Assembly (NCBI RefSeq): GCF_001570425.1
Contig: NZ_BCSX01000021.1
Coordinates: 62,001 to 126,000 of the forward strand
DNA: 64,000 nucleotides
Origin: Mycolicibacterium brisbanense
GTDB lineage: Bacteria > Actinomycetota > Actinomycetes > Mycobacteriales > Mycobacteriaceae
Direction: 5' to 3'
The notes beneath the pieces are model-generated. The model saw nothing but the letters and a program-made list of their open reading frames with translations. It was not told the origin of the DNA and searched no databases. Within the stretch, counting starts at the first letter, position 1, and every line of letters begins with the position of its first letter. This document shows, piece after piece, positions 37,979 to 46,875 of the stretch. The translations under genes and the position numbers were made by a program.

Positions 37979-39169
37979 ATGGCATCCCGGCAGTCGCGCC
38001 GGCGCGGCGTGCGCCCACGTGACAGGCAGTCACCCACGCGTCTGACCCAGCGGGCTACCGCGTTGATTTCGGCGGCCCTCGTCCTTACGTCGTGCGGGCA
38101 ATGGCGGGGCATGGCGAACGTCCCGGTGCCGGGTGGGCCCGGGACCGAAGCCGGTCACTGGACCATCTATGTCCAGATGCCAGAAACGTTGGCGCTCAAC
38201 GTCAACAGCAAGGTTCGGGTTGCCGACGTGTTCGTGGGAAGAGTGCGGGCGATCGAACTGAAAGATTGGGTCCCCACCCTGACGGTGGACCTCGAATCAG
38301 ACGTCAAGTTGCCCTCCAATGCCCTGGCCAAGATCGGCCAGACCAGCCTGCTCGGCTCGCAACATGTCGAGCTTCAGATTCCGACGGATCCTTCGCTGAC
38401 TCCGTTGAAGAACGGTGACACCATCCCTCTCGGCAACTCATCGGCATATCCCACGGTGGAGCGCACATTGGCCGGCGTCTCGGAGATCCTCACCGGTGGC
38501 GGCGTCGGCAACGTCGAGACGATCCAGAAGGAAGTCCACAACATTCTGACCGGACGAGCCGACCAGATTCGCGAATTCCTCGGCCGCCTGGACACGTTCA
38601 CCGCTGAATTGAACAGCCAGCGTGACGATTTGAATCGAGCGATCGATGCGACCAATCGGCTCCTGTCCATCGCAGCAGATCGTGGCGACACCCTCGATCG
38701 CGTGTTGACCGAGTTTCCGCCACTGATCGCGCACTTCGCCGATACGCGAGACCTCTTCGCTGATGCGGTGACGGCGCTGGGTCGGCTCAGTACGGCCTCG
38801 GAGGACGTGCTGACCGGCTCCAACGCCAACTTGCATGCCAACCTGGTGAGCTTGCAACGTCCACTCAAACAGCTGTCGAAGGCGTCACCCTATCTCGTGC
38901 AGGCGCTCAAACTCATGATCACGTCACCGTTTCCGATCGACAATATCGACAAGGTCATCCGCGGCGACTATGCGAATGCCTCGGTGACCATCGATCTCAC
39001 GTTGAGCGCGATCGACAATTCCGTTCTGACGGGCACCGGAGTCTCGGGCATGCTGCGGGCACTGGAACAGGCGTGGGGTCGCGACCCCGCGACGATGCTC
39101 CCGGACGTGCGATTCACCCCGAATCCTCACGACGCTCCGGGCGGTCCGCTGGTCGAACGGGGCGAGTAG
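37979..39169 (+). CDS. Orphan MCE-family lipoprotein (MceE/Lpr-like)
   Basis: A 396-residue surface lipoprotein. A basic N-terminus and hydrophobic core end in a lipobox LVLTSC (cysteine near residue 39). The MCE domain covers about 60-140 (GHWTIYVQMPETLALNVNSKVRVADVFVGRVRAIEL; TSLLGSQHVELQIP), followed by a long helical region as in MceE. No YrbE permease, other Mce subunits or MceG lie nearby. It shares an operator with the AraC-controlled oxidation operon, so it may bind or deliver a hydrophobic substrate, perhaps as an alternative subunit of a complex encoded elsewhere. Confidence 0.88.
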   Translation: MASRQSRRRGVRPRDRQSPTRLTQRATALISAALVLTSCGQWRGMANVPVPGGPGTEAGHWTIYVQMPETLALNVNSKVRVADVFVGRVRAIELKDWVPTLTVDLESDVKLPSNALAKIGQTSLLGSQHVELQIPTDPSLTPLKNGDTIPLGNSSAYPTVERTLAGVSEILTGGGVGNVETIQKEVHNILTGRADQIREFLGRLDTFTAELNSQRDDLNRAIDATNRLLSIAADRGDTLDRVLTEFPPLIAHFADTRDLFADAVTALGRLSTASEDVLTGSNANLHANLVSLQRPLKQLSKASPYLVQALKLMITSPFPIDNIDKVIRGDYANASVTIDLTLSAIDNSVLTGTGVSGMLRALEQAWGRDPATMLPDVRFTPNPHDAPGGPLVERGE

Positions 39170-39174
39170 CACAA

Positions 39175-40044
39175 TTAAACGCCTTGTCGCTCAACGATAT
39201 CCGCTCGCCTGATTGCCGCGCGCAATCGAGCGTTACGTGCTATCAGCGGTTCAGCGAGCGCAATGGTTGTGCGCGCGGCAAGCAGCAGCGGCAGGTAACG
39301 AGGCGCGTACACCCACCGTGATCGCCGTCTGATGCCGTCGACGATGGACTGTGCAGCGTCGTCGACCGGGGCAGGGCTGGAGAACCACTTGGGCAGCGGC
39401 GCCATGACCTCCTCGAGCCCGGTACCGCCCAGCAGGTCATTGCGCACCATTGCGGTGTCGATCAAGCCGAAATAGGCGACTCCGGCGGTGGCGCCGGTCT
39501 CGGCAAGCTCCATACGGAGTGATCGGCCAAGGGCTTCGACGCCGGCCTTGCTCGCCCCATATGCCGTGATGGTCGGCGTCGGGATGACAGCGGCGGCGGA
39601 GGCGACGACGAGAACATATCCGTTACGTCCGATGATCGCCGGCAGCGCAGCACGAACGCTGCGCGCGACACCCAAGACGTTCACGTCGATCACCCGCTCG
39701 AACTCATCCGTGCCCATCGACGCGAATGTCGCTACCGGCCCGACGATTCCGGCATTCGCCACGATCACGTCGATTCCGCCGAACCGGTCGATCACATGTG
39801 CCATCGCACGGTCGACGGCAGCTGCGTCGGAGACGTCGGCGACGAACGCCGCCGCACGAGGACCCAACGATTCCGCGACGCTGTGCACCGCATTCTCGTC
39901 GCGGTCGAGCAGTGCCACCCGTGCACCTTGCGCGACCAAGCGGCGGGCCGTCGCCTCTCCGATACCTGCTGCGGCACCGGTGATCACAACCACCCTGTCG
40001 GTGAGGTCCTGGCGATGCGGCAGGCGCGGAAGTCCGAGTCTCAT
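39175..40044 (-). CDS. Short-chain dehydrogenase, paralogue of the SDR at 41223
   Basis: A 289-residue SDR. VVVITGAAAGIGEATA is the cofactor motif, VANAG the structural motif, and YGASKAG the catalytic segment. The C-terminal region (RWVYAPRYLPLLLAARTTIALAEPLIARN) is a membrane-tending extension shared with the SDR at 41223, and both are 289 residues. The ATG at 40044 follows TAGCGT and operator B. It converges on the MCE gene. Probable alcohol/ketone interconversion. Confidence 0.87.
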   Translation of the reverse strand: MRLGLPRLPHRQDLTDRVVVITGAAAGIGEATARRLVAQGARVALLDRDENAVHSVAESLGPRAAAFVADVSDAAAVDRAMAHVIDRFGGIDVIVANAGIVGPVATFASMGTDEFERVIDVNVLGVARSVRAALPAIIGRNGYVLVVASAAAVIPTPTITAYGASKAGVEALGRSLRMELAETGATAGVAYFGLIDTAMVRNDLLGGTGLEEVMAPLPKWFSSPAPVDDAAQSIVDGIRRRSRWVYAPRYLPLLLAARTTIALAEPLIARNARLRAAIRRADIVERQGV

Positions 40045-40051
40045 GTTGCTC

Positions 40052-40057
40052 ACGCTA
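40052..40057 (-). promoter_or_regulatory. -10 box of the 40044 SDR gene
   Basis: TAGCGT on the minus strand, seven bases before the ATG; no Shine-Dalgarno. Confidence 0.6.
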
Positions 40058-40077
40058 GAAATTCGGCGTGCCCGTCG

Positions 40078-40106
40078 GAATGAGGGAAGCGGACCGGTAT
40101 TTGATA
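40078..40106 (-). promoter_or_regulatory. AraC-regulon operator, site B
   Basis: On the minus strand TATCAAA, six bases, TCCG, seven bases, CATTC, then 20 bp to TAGCGT. The distal end overlaps the predicted -10 of araC (TACTTT, 40105-40110), so the regulator could repress itself while activating the SDR. Confidence 0.7.
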
Positions 40107-40117
40107 CTTTCAGACGT

Positions 40118-41170
40118 ATGGCTGCCTCTGCCTCTCGCAACGGTGCGAGCTGGGACTTTCCGCGCTCGGCGGTCGCCAGCCTGCAGCTGCTCGAAACGGC
40201 CGAATCGCACGGTGTCGACGCGGCGACGGTGCTCGCCGGAACCGGGCTGACCGCCACGCAACTCGCCGATCCTTCGATCGAGATCCAGGCTGCACAGGAA
40301 CTGACGATTGCGCGCAATCTGCTCCGCCATGTCGACGATCCGACCGGGCTCGGACTGGAAACCGGGCTACGGGCCAGCTTGGCCAACACCGGGATCCTCG
40401 GCTATGCGTTCCTCACCAGCCCGACCATTCGTGACGCCATCACTCTCGGCGTTCGATTTGCCGCGTTGAGTTCGACATTTCTCGACGTCTCCATGCACGA
40501 GTCCGCGGAGGGGCTGGTGCTGGAGCTTGACACCAGTCAGATCCCGTCCGACGTGCGGGTATTCCTGGTGCAACGCGACCTGACGGCCATCGCCCACATC
40601 GCGCCACTGCTGCTCGGTGCGAACATCCCCGGCGCCCGGCTGCGGTTCGCGACGGGCGAGATCGCCATCCCGCTCGAATTGCTGGAAGCCACGGGACTGG
40701 AGTTCACGGTCGATGAAAGCTCGCCCGGTACCGCCCTGACGATCCCCAACGAACTCCTGGATCAACCGATGCCCGCCGCGGATTCGGATACCGCCGCGAT
40801 GTGTATTGCGCAGTGCGAGGAATTGCTCGATCGGCGCCGTCATCGGGGCGGATTCTCGGCGCAGCTGCGCACGCGCTTGCTCGATGATCCGGCTCAGATG
40901 CCGTCGATGGCGGCAATTGCCCGCGAATTCGCGGTGACGGAACGAACGCTTCATCGTCGGCTTGCCGCCGAGAACACCAGTTTTCGCGCTTTGGTGGACG
41001 AGGTTCGCGAGACCCTCGCGGTCGAGCTGCTCGGCGCCGGGCTCGGGGTCGAGGAGGTCGCGAGCCGGCTCGGCTACTCGGAAACCGCCGCGTTCACGCA
41101 CGCCTTCGTCCGGTGGCGGGGACATCCACCGAGTCGGCTCAATCGCGGGCAGTCCGGTTCTGTCAAATAG
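40118..41170 (+). CDS. AraC-family regulator, VirS/OruR-like
   Basis: A 350-residue regulator. The N-terminal ~200 residues form the arabinose-binding-like domain of the OruR/VirS group (VASLQLLETAESHGVDAATVLAGTGL; GLRASLANTGILGYAFLTSPTI); the C-terminus is the double helix-turn-helix (AIAREFAVTERTLHRRLAAENTSF, VASRLGYSETAAFTHAFVRWRG). It is flanked by operators B and C, the latter overlapping its stop codon. In M. tuberculosis the related VirS controls the mymA monooxygenase operon; this looks like an analogous arrangement. Confidence 0.9.
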   Translation: MAASASRNGASWDFPRSAVASLQLLETAESHGVDAATVLAGTGLTATQLADPSIEIQAAQELTIARNLLRHVDDPTGLGLETGLRASLANTGILGYAFLTSPTIRDAITLGVRFAALSSTFLDVSMHESAEGLVLELDTSQIPSDVRVFLVQRDLTAIAHIAPLLLGANIPGARLRFATGEIAIPLELLEATGLEFTVDESSPGTALTIPNELLDQPMPAADSDTAAMCIAQCEELLDRRRHRGGFSAQLRTRLLDDPAQMPSMAAIAREFAVTERTLHRRLAAENTSFRALVDEVRETLAVELLGAGLGVEEVASRLGYSETAAFTHAFVRWRGHPPSRLNRGQSGSVK

Positions 41171-41189
41171 CTGACCGGTCCTCACATTC
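41161..41189 (+). promoter_or_regulatory. AraC-regulon operator, site C (catabolic operon)
   Basis: TGTCAAA, six bases, ACCG, seven bases, CATTC, then 20 bp to TAGCGT (41210-41215), then seven bases to the ATG at 41223. The first ten bases are also the last codons and stop of the regulator gene. Confidence 0.7.
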
Positions 41190-41209
41190 CGCCGCGAGCG
41201 GAGGACTCC

Positions 41210-41215
41210 TAGCGT
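41210..41215 (+). promoter_or_regulatory. -10 box of the ketone-oxidation operon
   Basis: TAGCGT seven bases before the ATG; leaderless. The CATTC block of operator C lies at the -35 position, as expected for class II activation. Confidence 0.6.
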
Positions 41216-41222
41216 TACAGGT

Positions 41223-42092
41223 ATGCCAACGGAGCCAGAGTTTGTCCATCGTGCAGGCGAACTTGCCGGGCAAGTCGTACTGATCACGGGTGCTGCCAAC
41301 GGCATTGGCGCAGAAACCGCCCGCCAACTGACCGATGCCGGGGCGCGAGTGGCGTTGCTCGATCGGGATGCAGCTGCGGTGATGCGACTGGCGGACGAAT
41401 TGGGTGACACAGCGGCCGGTTTCGTTGCCGACGTGACACATGCTGGCGCGGTCGCTGCGACTGTGCAGGCTGTGGCCGCGCTGTTCGGTGGAATCGATAC
41501 CGTGGTGGCCAACGCGGGCATTTCCGGCCCGGTAGCCACGGTGTCGAATATCGATCCGCTCGATTTCGAGAATGTCGTCGCGGTCAATCTGCTCGGGGTA
41601 TTCCGCACCGTGCATGCGGCGCTGCCGTACGTCATCGAACGGCGTGGCTATGTCGTGATGGTCTCCTCCATCATGGCGCTGATTCCCAGCCCTACCGCCT
41701 CGGGTTACGCAGCGGCCAAGGCTGGTGTGGAGGCTTTCGGCCGAGCGTTGCGCGTCGAGCTCGCCGACAAGAACGTGCGGGTCGGCATCGCCTACTTCGG
41801 TCTGATCGACACCGGCATGGTGCGTGGCGTGGTGTCGACGACGGGGTTCGCTGCTGCCCTTGCCAAGCTCCCCGGTTTCCTCGGCAAGCCCGCCCCGGTC
41901 AGCCGCGCCGGTGCGGTGCTGGTTGACGGTATCGCGCGCCGGGCGAACCGGGTGTTCGCGCCCGCATACGTCCGGCTGCTACTGGACCTGCGTTCCCTGC
42001 TGGCTCTGGGGGACGGGTTGATGTCGCGAAATCGCTTGCTGGACGACGTGCTTCATCGTGCTGACACGTACAAGCCGGAGGTGCGGGCGTGA
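41223..42092 (+). CDS. Short-chain dehydrogenase (first gene of the BVMO operon)
   Basis: A 289-residue SDR. VVLITGAANGIGAETA, VANAGISGPVATV and YAAAKAG are the cofactor, structural and catalytic motifs. It is clearly homologous along its length to the SDR at 40044. It probably oxidises a secondary alcohol to the ketone used by the next enzyme. Its stop overlaps the next GTG. Confidence 0.88.
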   Translation: MPTEPEFVHRAGELAGQVVLITGAANGIGAETARQLTDAGARVALLDRDAAAVMRLADELGDTAAGFVADVTHAGAVAATVQAVAALFGGIDTVVANAGISGPVATVSNIDPLDFENVVAVNLLGVFRTVHAALPYVIERRGYVVMVSSIMALIPSPTASGYAAAKAGVEAFGRALRVELADKNVRVGIAYFGLIDTGMVRGVVSTTGFAAALAKLPGFLGKPAPVSRAGAVLVDGIARRANRVFAPAYVRLLLDLRSLLALGDGLMSRNRLLDDVLHRADTYKPEVRA

Positions 42093-43579
42093 CGCGCGAT
42101 CGTCAGGCGGCCAGGCGGAAGCCGTCGGTCGCGATCGTCGGGGCGGGCATGTCCGGTATGTGCATGGCGATCAAGCTGCGCCAGGCCGGCATCACCGATG
42201 TCACGCTGTATGAGAAGGCGTCCGAGGTCGGCGGCACGTGGCGGGACAACACCTATCCGGGACTCACCTGTGACGTCGCATCCCGGTTCTACCAGTACAG
42301 CTTCGCCCCGAATCCCCAATGGAGCCACTTCTTCTCGCCGGGTGCGGAAATTCAGGCCTACTTCTCCCAGGTGGCCGACGGTTACCGCCTGCGTGAGCGC
42401 ATTCGGTTCGACACGGACGTCGTCGAAGCCACGTTCTCCGACGGCACCTGGCGAATCCGTACAGCTGCAGGCGACGAGCAGGTTGTCGACTTCTTGATCT
42501 CGGCGACCGGTCTCCTACGCGAACCCAGGCACCCGAATATCAAGGGGCTCGACGCTTTCGGTGGGCACGTGATGCACTCGGCGCGCTGGGACCACCGCGT
42601 GGAGACAACCGGCAAGCGGGTCGCGGTGATCGGCACCGGGTCGACCGGTGTGCAGATCGTATGCGGGCTCGCGCCGACGGTTCAGAAGCTGCAGCTGTTC
42701 CAGCGCAGCGCGCAATGGGTGGTGCCCTTCCCCAACCGGCCCTACGCCAAGGTGAACGAACCGGTCCGAAGGCGGCTGCCGATATTGGATCGGCTGGCCT
42801 ACCACACCTACCGGGCGCTCTACGAGCTGCTGTTGCGGGCAACGGTGCAGGCAGGGTGGCAGCGCAGCCTGCTCAGCCGGGCGTGCCGGGCCAATCTGCG
42901 TACGATCCGTGACCCTGACCTGCGACGCGAACTGACTCCCGACTATGAACCGATGTGCCGGCGGCTGATCCTTTCGGGTGGCTTCTACCGGGCGATGCAA
43001 CGCGACAATGTGGATCTGGTGACCGAGGCCATCGACCATGTGGAACCCCGTGGAATCGTCACGGCCGACGGTGTTCTGCACGAGGCGGACGTGATCGCGC
43101 TCGCCACCGGGTTCGACGCGCACGCCTACATGCGGCCGATGTGTTTGACCGGACTCGGCGGCGTCACGCTCGGGGAGGCGTGGGTCGACGGCCCACGGGC
43201 ACATCTGGGGGTGGCGATTCCGGAGTTCCCGAACTTCTTCATGCTGATGGGCCCGCACAGTCCCGTCGGCAACTACTCGCTGATCGCCGTCGCGGAGGCT
43301 CAGGCCGACCACATTCTCGGGTGGATCGACCGTTGGCGGAATGGGCAGTTCGAGTCCGTGGCGCCGACCTGGGATGCGACCGACGCACTCTACGTCGAAA
43401 TGCGTGAAGCGATGCCGGGGACCGTCTGGACAACGGGTTGCACCAGTTGGTATCTCGGCACCGATGGCCTGCCCGAACTGTGGCCATGGACGCCGGCTCG
43501 TTACCGCAGCAGACTCGGCGCACGGCCCGTGCTCGACGACTACGCCTTCTCAGGCGCGGGTGAGCGGGTGCGACGCTGA
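42089..43579 (+). CDS. Baeyer-Villiger flavin monooxygenase
   Basis: A 496-residue FAD/NADPH enzyme that inserts oxygen into ketones to give esters. The first Rossmann motif is VGAGMSG at 17-23 and the second IGTGSTG at 181-187. The family fingerprint FGGHVMHSARWD at 157-168 fits FxGxxxHxxxW(P/D), which separates it from plain N-hydroxylases. An ATGFDAH motif is near residue 347. GTG start overlapping the SDR stop, TGATG-type link to the esterase. Preference for linear, cyclic or steroid ketones cannot be read. Confidence 0.9.
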   Translation: MTRDRQAARRKPSVAIVGAGMSGMCMAIKLRQAGITDVTLYEKASEVGGTWRDNTYPGLTCDVASRFYQYSFAPNPQWSHFFSPGAEIQAYFSQVADGYRLRERIRFDTDVVEATFSDGTWRIRTAAGDEQVVDFLISATGLLREPRHPNIKGLDAFGGHVMHSARWDHRVETTGKRVAVIGTGSTGVQIVCGLAPTVQKLQLFQRSAQWVVPFPNRPYAKVNEPVRRRLPILDRLAYHTYRALYELLLRATVQAGWQRSLLSRACRANLRTIRDPDLRRELTPDYEPMCRRLILSGGFYRAMQRDNVDLVTEAIDHVEPRGIVTADGVLHEADVIALATGFDAHAYMRPMCLTGLGGVTLGEAWVDGPRAHLGVAIPEFPNFFMLMGPHSPVGNYSLIAVAEAQADHILGWIDRWRNGQFESVAPTWDATDALYVEMREAMPGTVWTTGCTSWYLGTDGLPELWPWTPARYRSRLGARPVLDDYAFSGAGERVRR

Positions 43580-44496
43580 TGCCGATCCATGTCCCGCCGA
43601 CGATCCTGCGGGCAGCCGCTCGCTCGCTCGGCCGGCTGATCTTCCTGCCGCAATCGCCCTGGCGTATCCAGCGACGCGCACTTGACCAGGCCTTCTCCTG
43701 GCCGGGTGCGCCGCGCGAAATCGCGTTCACCAGAACGGTTCTCGGTGGTGCGCCGACTGAAGTCTTGACGCCCGAGACCCCTGGTGATCGGGTGTTGCTG
43801 TACCTGCACGGCGGTGGCTACACCGTCGGCTCGCCTCGCAGCCATCGGGCGCTCGCCGCCGGGCTCGCTGTCAGGTTGCGGGCGGTGACATATGTGCCCC
43901 ACTACCGGCTGGCTCCGGAGCACCGGTTTCCGGCCGCGTTCGAGGACTCGCTCGCGGCCTACACCGCACTGCTGCAAGCCGACCGGGCCGGACATCAGAT
44001 ATTCGTCGCCGGCGACTCGGCCGGCGGGGGACTGGCCCTGGCGCTGGATGTCGCGGCCAAGCGTCGAGACCTCCCGCTACCGGCTGGGATCGGGCTGCTG
44101 TGTCCCGCGATCGACTGGACGCCTCGCGCGCTGGCGGGCGTTCCGGCGGACGGCCGTGAACCGACACTGACATCCAGCCTGCTGCAGCGCTTCTGCGACG
44201 CGTATCTGGATGCCGAAGATCGGGCCTACCCTGCGGTGTCGCCACTGCTGGCCGATCTCACCGGACTCTGTCCCCTCGTGATCGATGCCGCGGGCTACGA
44301 CACGCTCCTGGACCAGTCACGGCGACTCGCCGACGCGGCACGGCACGTCGGCGTTGCAGTCCGATACCGGGAGCACGCCGGTATGCCGCACGGGTTCCAT
44401 TCCGGTGCAGGCCTGCTCAAGCAGGCAGACCGAGCGCTCGACGACGTCGCGACGACGTTGGTGGAGATGTCCAGCACAGCAGAGAGGTCACGATGA
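43579..44496 (+). CDS. HSL-family alpha/beta hydrolase (esterase)
   Basis: A 305-residue hormone-sensitive-lipase-type esterase. The oxyanion hole HGGG is at 77-80, GDSAGG gives Ser147, and the acid and base lie in DAAGYDTLLDQ and MPHGFHSG. It should cleave the ester made by the monooxygenase to an alcohol and an acid. A BVMO followed by an esterase is the classic pairing in ketone degradation. ATGA overlap with the next SDR. Confidence 0.9.
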   Translation: MPIHVPPTILRAAARSLGRLIFLPQSPWRIQRRALDQAFSWPGAPREIAFTRTVLGGAPTEVLTPETPGDRVLLYLHGGGYTVGSPRSHRALAAGLAVRLRAVTYVPHYRLAPEHRFPAAFEDSLAAYTALLQADRAGHQIFVAGDSAGGGLALALDVAAKRRDLPLPAGIGLLCPAIDWTPRALAGVPADGREPTLTSSLLQRFCDAYLDAEDRAYPAVSPLLADLTGLCPLVIDAAGYDTLLDQSRRLADAARHVGVAVRYREHAGMPHGFHSGAGLLKQADRALDDVATTLVEMSSTAERSR

Positions 44497-45341
44497 TCCG
44501 CAGTTCGACCCCCAAGGTGGTCGCCATCACCGGTGCTGCTCGTGGAATCGGGCTCGCAACCGCGAAATTGTTTGCGGCCCAAGGTGCCCGGGTCGCGATC
44601 GGGGACCTGGACGTAGACCTGGCGACGCAAGCTGCTGAAACTGTTCCAGGTACCGCGATCGCGCTGCCGCTGGACGTGACCGACGAAGGCTCGTTCGCCG
44701 CATTCCTCGATCATGCCGAGTCAGAACTAGGTCCGATCGACGTCCTGGTGAACAACGCCGGGGTGATGCTGACCGGGGACTTCCTCGATGAGAAACGCGC
44801 GACGGCGGCGAAAATGATCGAGATCAACCTCGGCGGCGTCATCATCGGCGCGCAACTGGCGGCCAGAAAGTTCGCCGGACGGGGGAGTGGACACATCGTG
44901 AATATCGCCTCGATGGCCGGGGCCGCCGGTTTTCCCGGGGTGGCAACATACTGCGGCACCAAGTTCGGAGTCGTCGGCTTCACCCTCGCACTGCGAGAAG
45001 AGTTGGAGCCCTGCGGTGTTCGGGTATCGGCAGTCCTGCCCGGCATCGTGCACACCGAACTTTCGGCGGGGTTGCAGCTCTCGCCGATCATCGAGAAGTT
45101 CGGCTCGGTGGAGCCAGACGACATCGCCCGAGCCGTGGTCAGGGCCGTCGGCCGCAACAAGGCGTTGACGTACGCGCCAGAACGGCTCGGGCTGGCACTT
45201 CGCGCATCGAACCTGATTCCGGAACGGACCCGCCGAAGGCTGCATCGTTGGCTGCACACCGAACGCCTGTATCTCAACGTCGACCAGGCCACGCGCGACG
45301 CCTACCACGCTCGGGCGAACACCATCCGCGATGCGTCATGA
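44493..45341 (+). CDS. Short-chain dehydrogenase (SadH-like)
   Basis: A 282-residue SDR. ITGAARGIG at 12-20, NNAG at 87-90, and the catalytic YCGTK with Tyr153 and Lys157. The tail (RRRLHRWLHTERLYLNVDQATRDAYHARA) is like mycobacterial SadH/Rv3085-type alcohol dehydrogenases. It probably oxidises the released primary alcohol to an aldehyde for the next gene. ATGA overlaps on both sides. Confidence 0.88.
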   Translation: MIRSSTPKVVAITGAARGIGLATAKLFAAQGARVAIGDLDVDLATQAAETVPGTAIALPLDVTDEGSFAAFLDHAESELGPIDVLVNNAGVMLTGDFLDEKRATAAKMIEINLGGVIIGAQLAARKFAGRGSGHIVNIASMAGAAGFPGVATYCGTKFGVVGFTLALREELEPCGVRVSAVLPGIVHTELSAGLQLSPIIEKFGSVEPDDIARAVVRAVGRNKALTYAPERLGLALRASNLIPERTRRRLHRWLHTERLYLNVDQATRDAYHARANTIRDAS

Positions 45342-46864
45342 GCGTTGTCGAAGAGCTCGCCGTCAATGCCCCGACGGCACTTGGCGACACACGCGAACTG
45401 ACCGCACCGTTCACTGGCTTGTCGTTGGCGATAATCCCGCAACACACTGTCGCCGATGTGGAATCAGCTTTGGCCAGAGCGCGATCCGCGCAGAAGCAGT
45501 GGGCGTGTCGGCCACTTTCCGAGCGCCAGGATCTCATCGAGCGCCTCCTCGGTCGTCTCCGGCGGGACCGCGCCGCACTGTTCGACATCCTGCAACTCGA
45601 AGGTGGAAAGGCGCGCATCGATGCCTGCTCGGATTACGGCGAGGCGATCCTCAGCGGTAGTCGGTACACCCGCCACGCCGAGCGATTGTTGCGGCCCGAC
45701 AGGCACTCGGGAGCGATCCCGGGCCTGACCACGACCACCGAAGTCCGACATCCAGTCGGTGTCGTCGTCGTCATAGCGCCATGGAACGCACCGATCGGAG
45801 TCGGCGGCGGTGACAGTATCCCCGCCCTGCTCGCCGGCAACGCGGTGATCCTCAAGCCGGACAACCAGACTGCGCTGTCGACCGTGTTCCTGCGGAACGC
45901 AGCGCTTTCGGCCGGCATTCCGGGCGATGTCTTCCAAGTCGTCCTCGGTGATCCGGCCGAGATCGGTGACGCATTGATCGACGGTGCCGACTACGTGGCG
46001 TTCACCGGATCGACCGCGACGGGCCGAAAGATTGCGGTCCGCGCAGGCGAACGGCTGATCGGATGCTCCCTGGAGCTCGGCGGTAAGAACCCGATGATCG
46101 TGCTGCCCGACGCGGACTTGGCCCGTGCCGCGTCGGCTGTGCCCCGGGCGAGCTTCGCCAACGCGGGCCAGGTGTGTCTGACCACCGAGCGGCTGTACGT
46201 GCACGCATCGATATTCGACGAATTCATCGATCTGGCGTGCGCCAGGACGCTGGCCATGCGGCTCGGCGCGGCAATCGATTTCAGCTGCGACATGGGTTCA
46301 CTGACCACGGTTTCAGGCTTCAGGCGCCTGGCCGAGTACGTCGAGCAGGCAAGAGCAACCGGAGCGCTGGTTCGCACGGGCGGGCGTTGCCGACCAGATC
46401 TCGGGCCGTTGTTCTACGAACCCACCATCTTGTCGGGCGTCACCCCCACCGCGGACCTGCACACCGCAGAGGTGTTCGGACCGGTGGTCGCGGTCGAGGC
46501 CTTCGAAACCGAAGACGCGGTGGTCGAAGCTGCGAACGACACCGCGTACGGGCTCTCGGCCAGCGTGTGGACTCGGGACACCAAGCAAGGTGCCAGGCTG
46601 GCGGCCCGGATCGAAACCGGGGCAGTCAACATCAACGATGCGTACGCCGCCGCGTTCGCTTCCCACGGGGCGCCGTCAGGCGGACGGAAAGCGTCTGGGC
46701 GCGGACGTCGACATGGTGTCGAGGGCATGCTGCGCTATACCGAGTCGCAAGTCGTTGCGGTGCAACGCCTGGCCTCACCGGACAGTCGATTGGGGTTACC
46801 CAGAGAAACGCACGGTCGTCTGATGGGCGCGGCGCTCGGCGCGATGACCCATCTGCCGCGGTGA
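45338..46864 (+). CDS. Aldehyde dehydrogenase
   Basis: A 508-residue enzyme. IAPWNAP, LKPDNQT, LELGGKN (Glu246) and NAGQVCLT (nucleophile Cys280) are all present; EVFGPVV and the NDTAYGLSASVW segment support the assignment. It would convert the aldehyde to an acid ready for CoA activation and beta-oxidation. It ends the five-gene AraC-controlled operon, 11 bases before the TetR operator. Confidence 0.92.
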   Translation: MSVVEELAVNAPTALGDTRELTAPFTGLSLAIIPQHTVADVESALARARSAQKQWACRPLSERQDLIERLLGRLRRDRAALFDILQLEGGKARIDACSDYGEAILSGSRYTRHAERLLRPDRHSGAIPGLTTTTEVRHPVGVVVVIAPWNAPIGVGGGDSIPALLAGNAVILKPDNQTALSTVFLRNAALSAGIPGDVFQVVLGDPAEIGDALIDGADYVAFTGSTATGRKIAVRAGERLIGCSLELGGKNPMIVLPDADLARAASAVPRASFANAGQVCLTTERLYVHASIFDEFIDLACARTLAMRLGAAIDFSCDMGSLTTVSGFRRLAEYVEQARATGALVRTGGRCRPDLGPLFYEPTILSGVTPTADLHTAEVFGPVVAVEAFETEDAVVEAANDTAYGLSASVWTRDTKQGARLAARIETGAVNINDAYAAAFASHGAPSGGRKASGRGRRHGVEGMLRYTESQVVAVQRLASPDSRLGLPRETHGRLMGAALGAMTHLPR

Positions 46865-46875
46865 GGTCATCAGTT

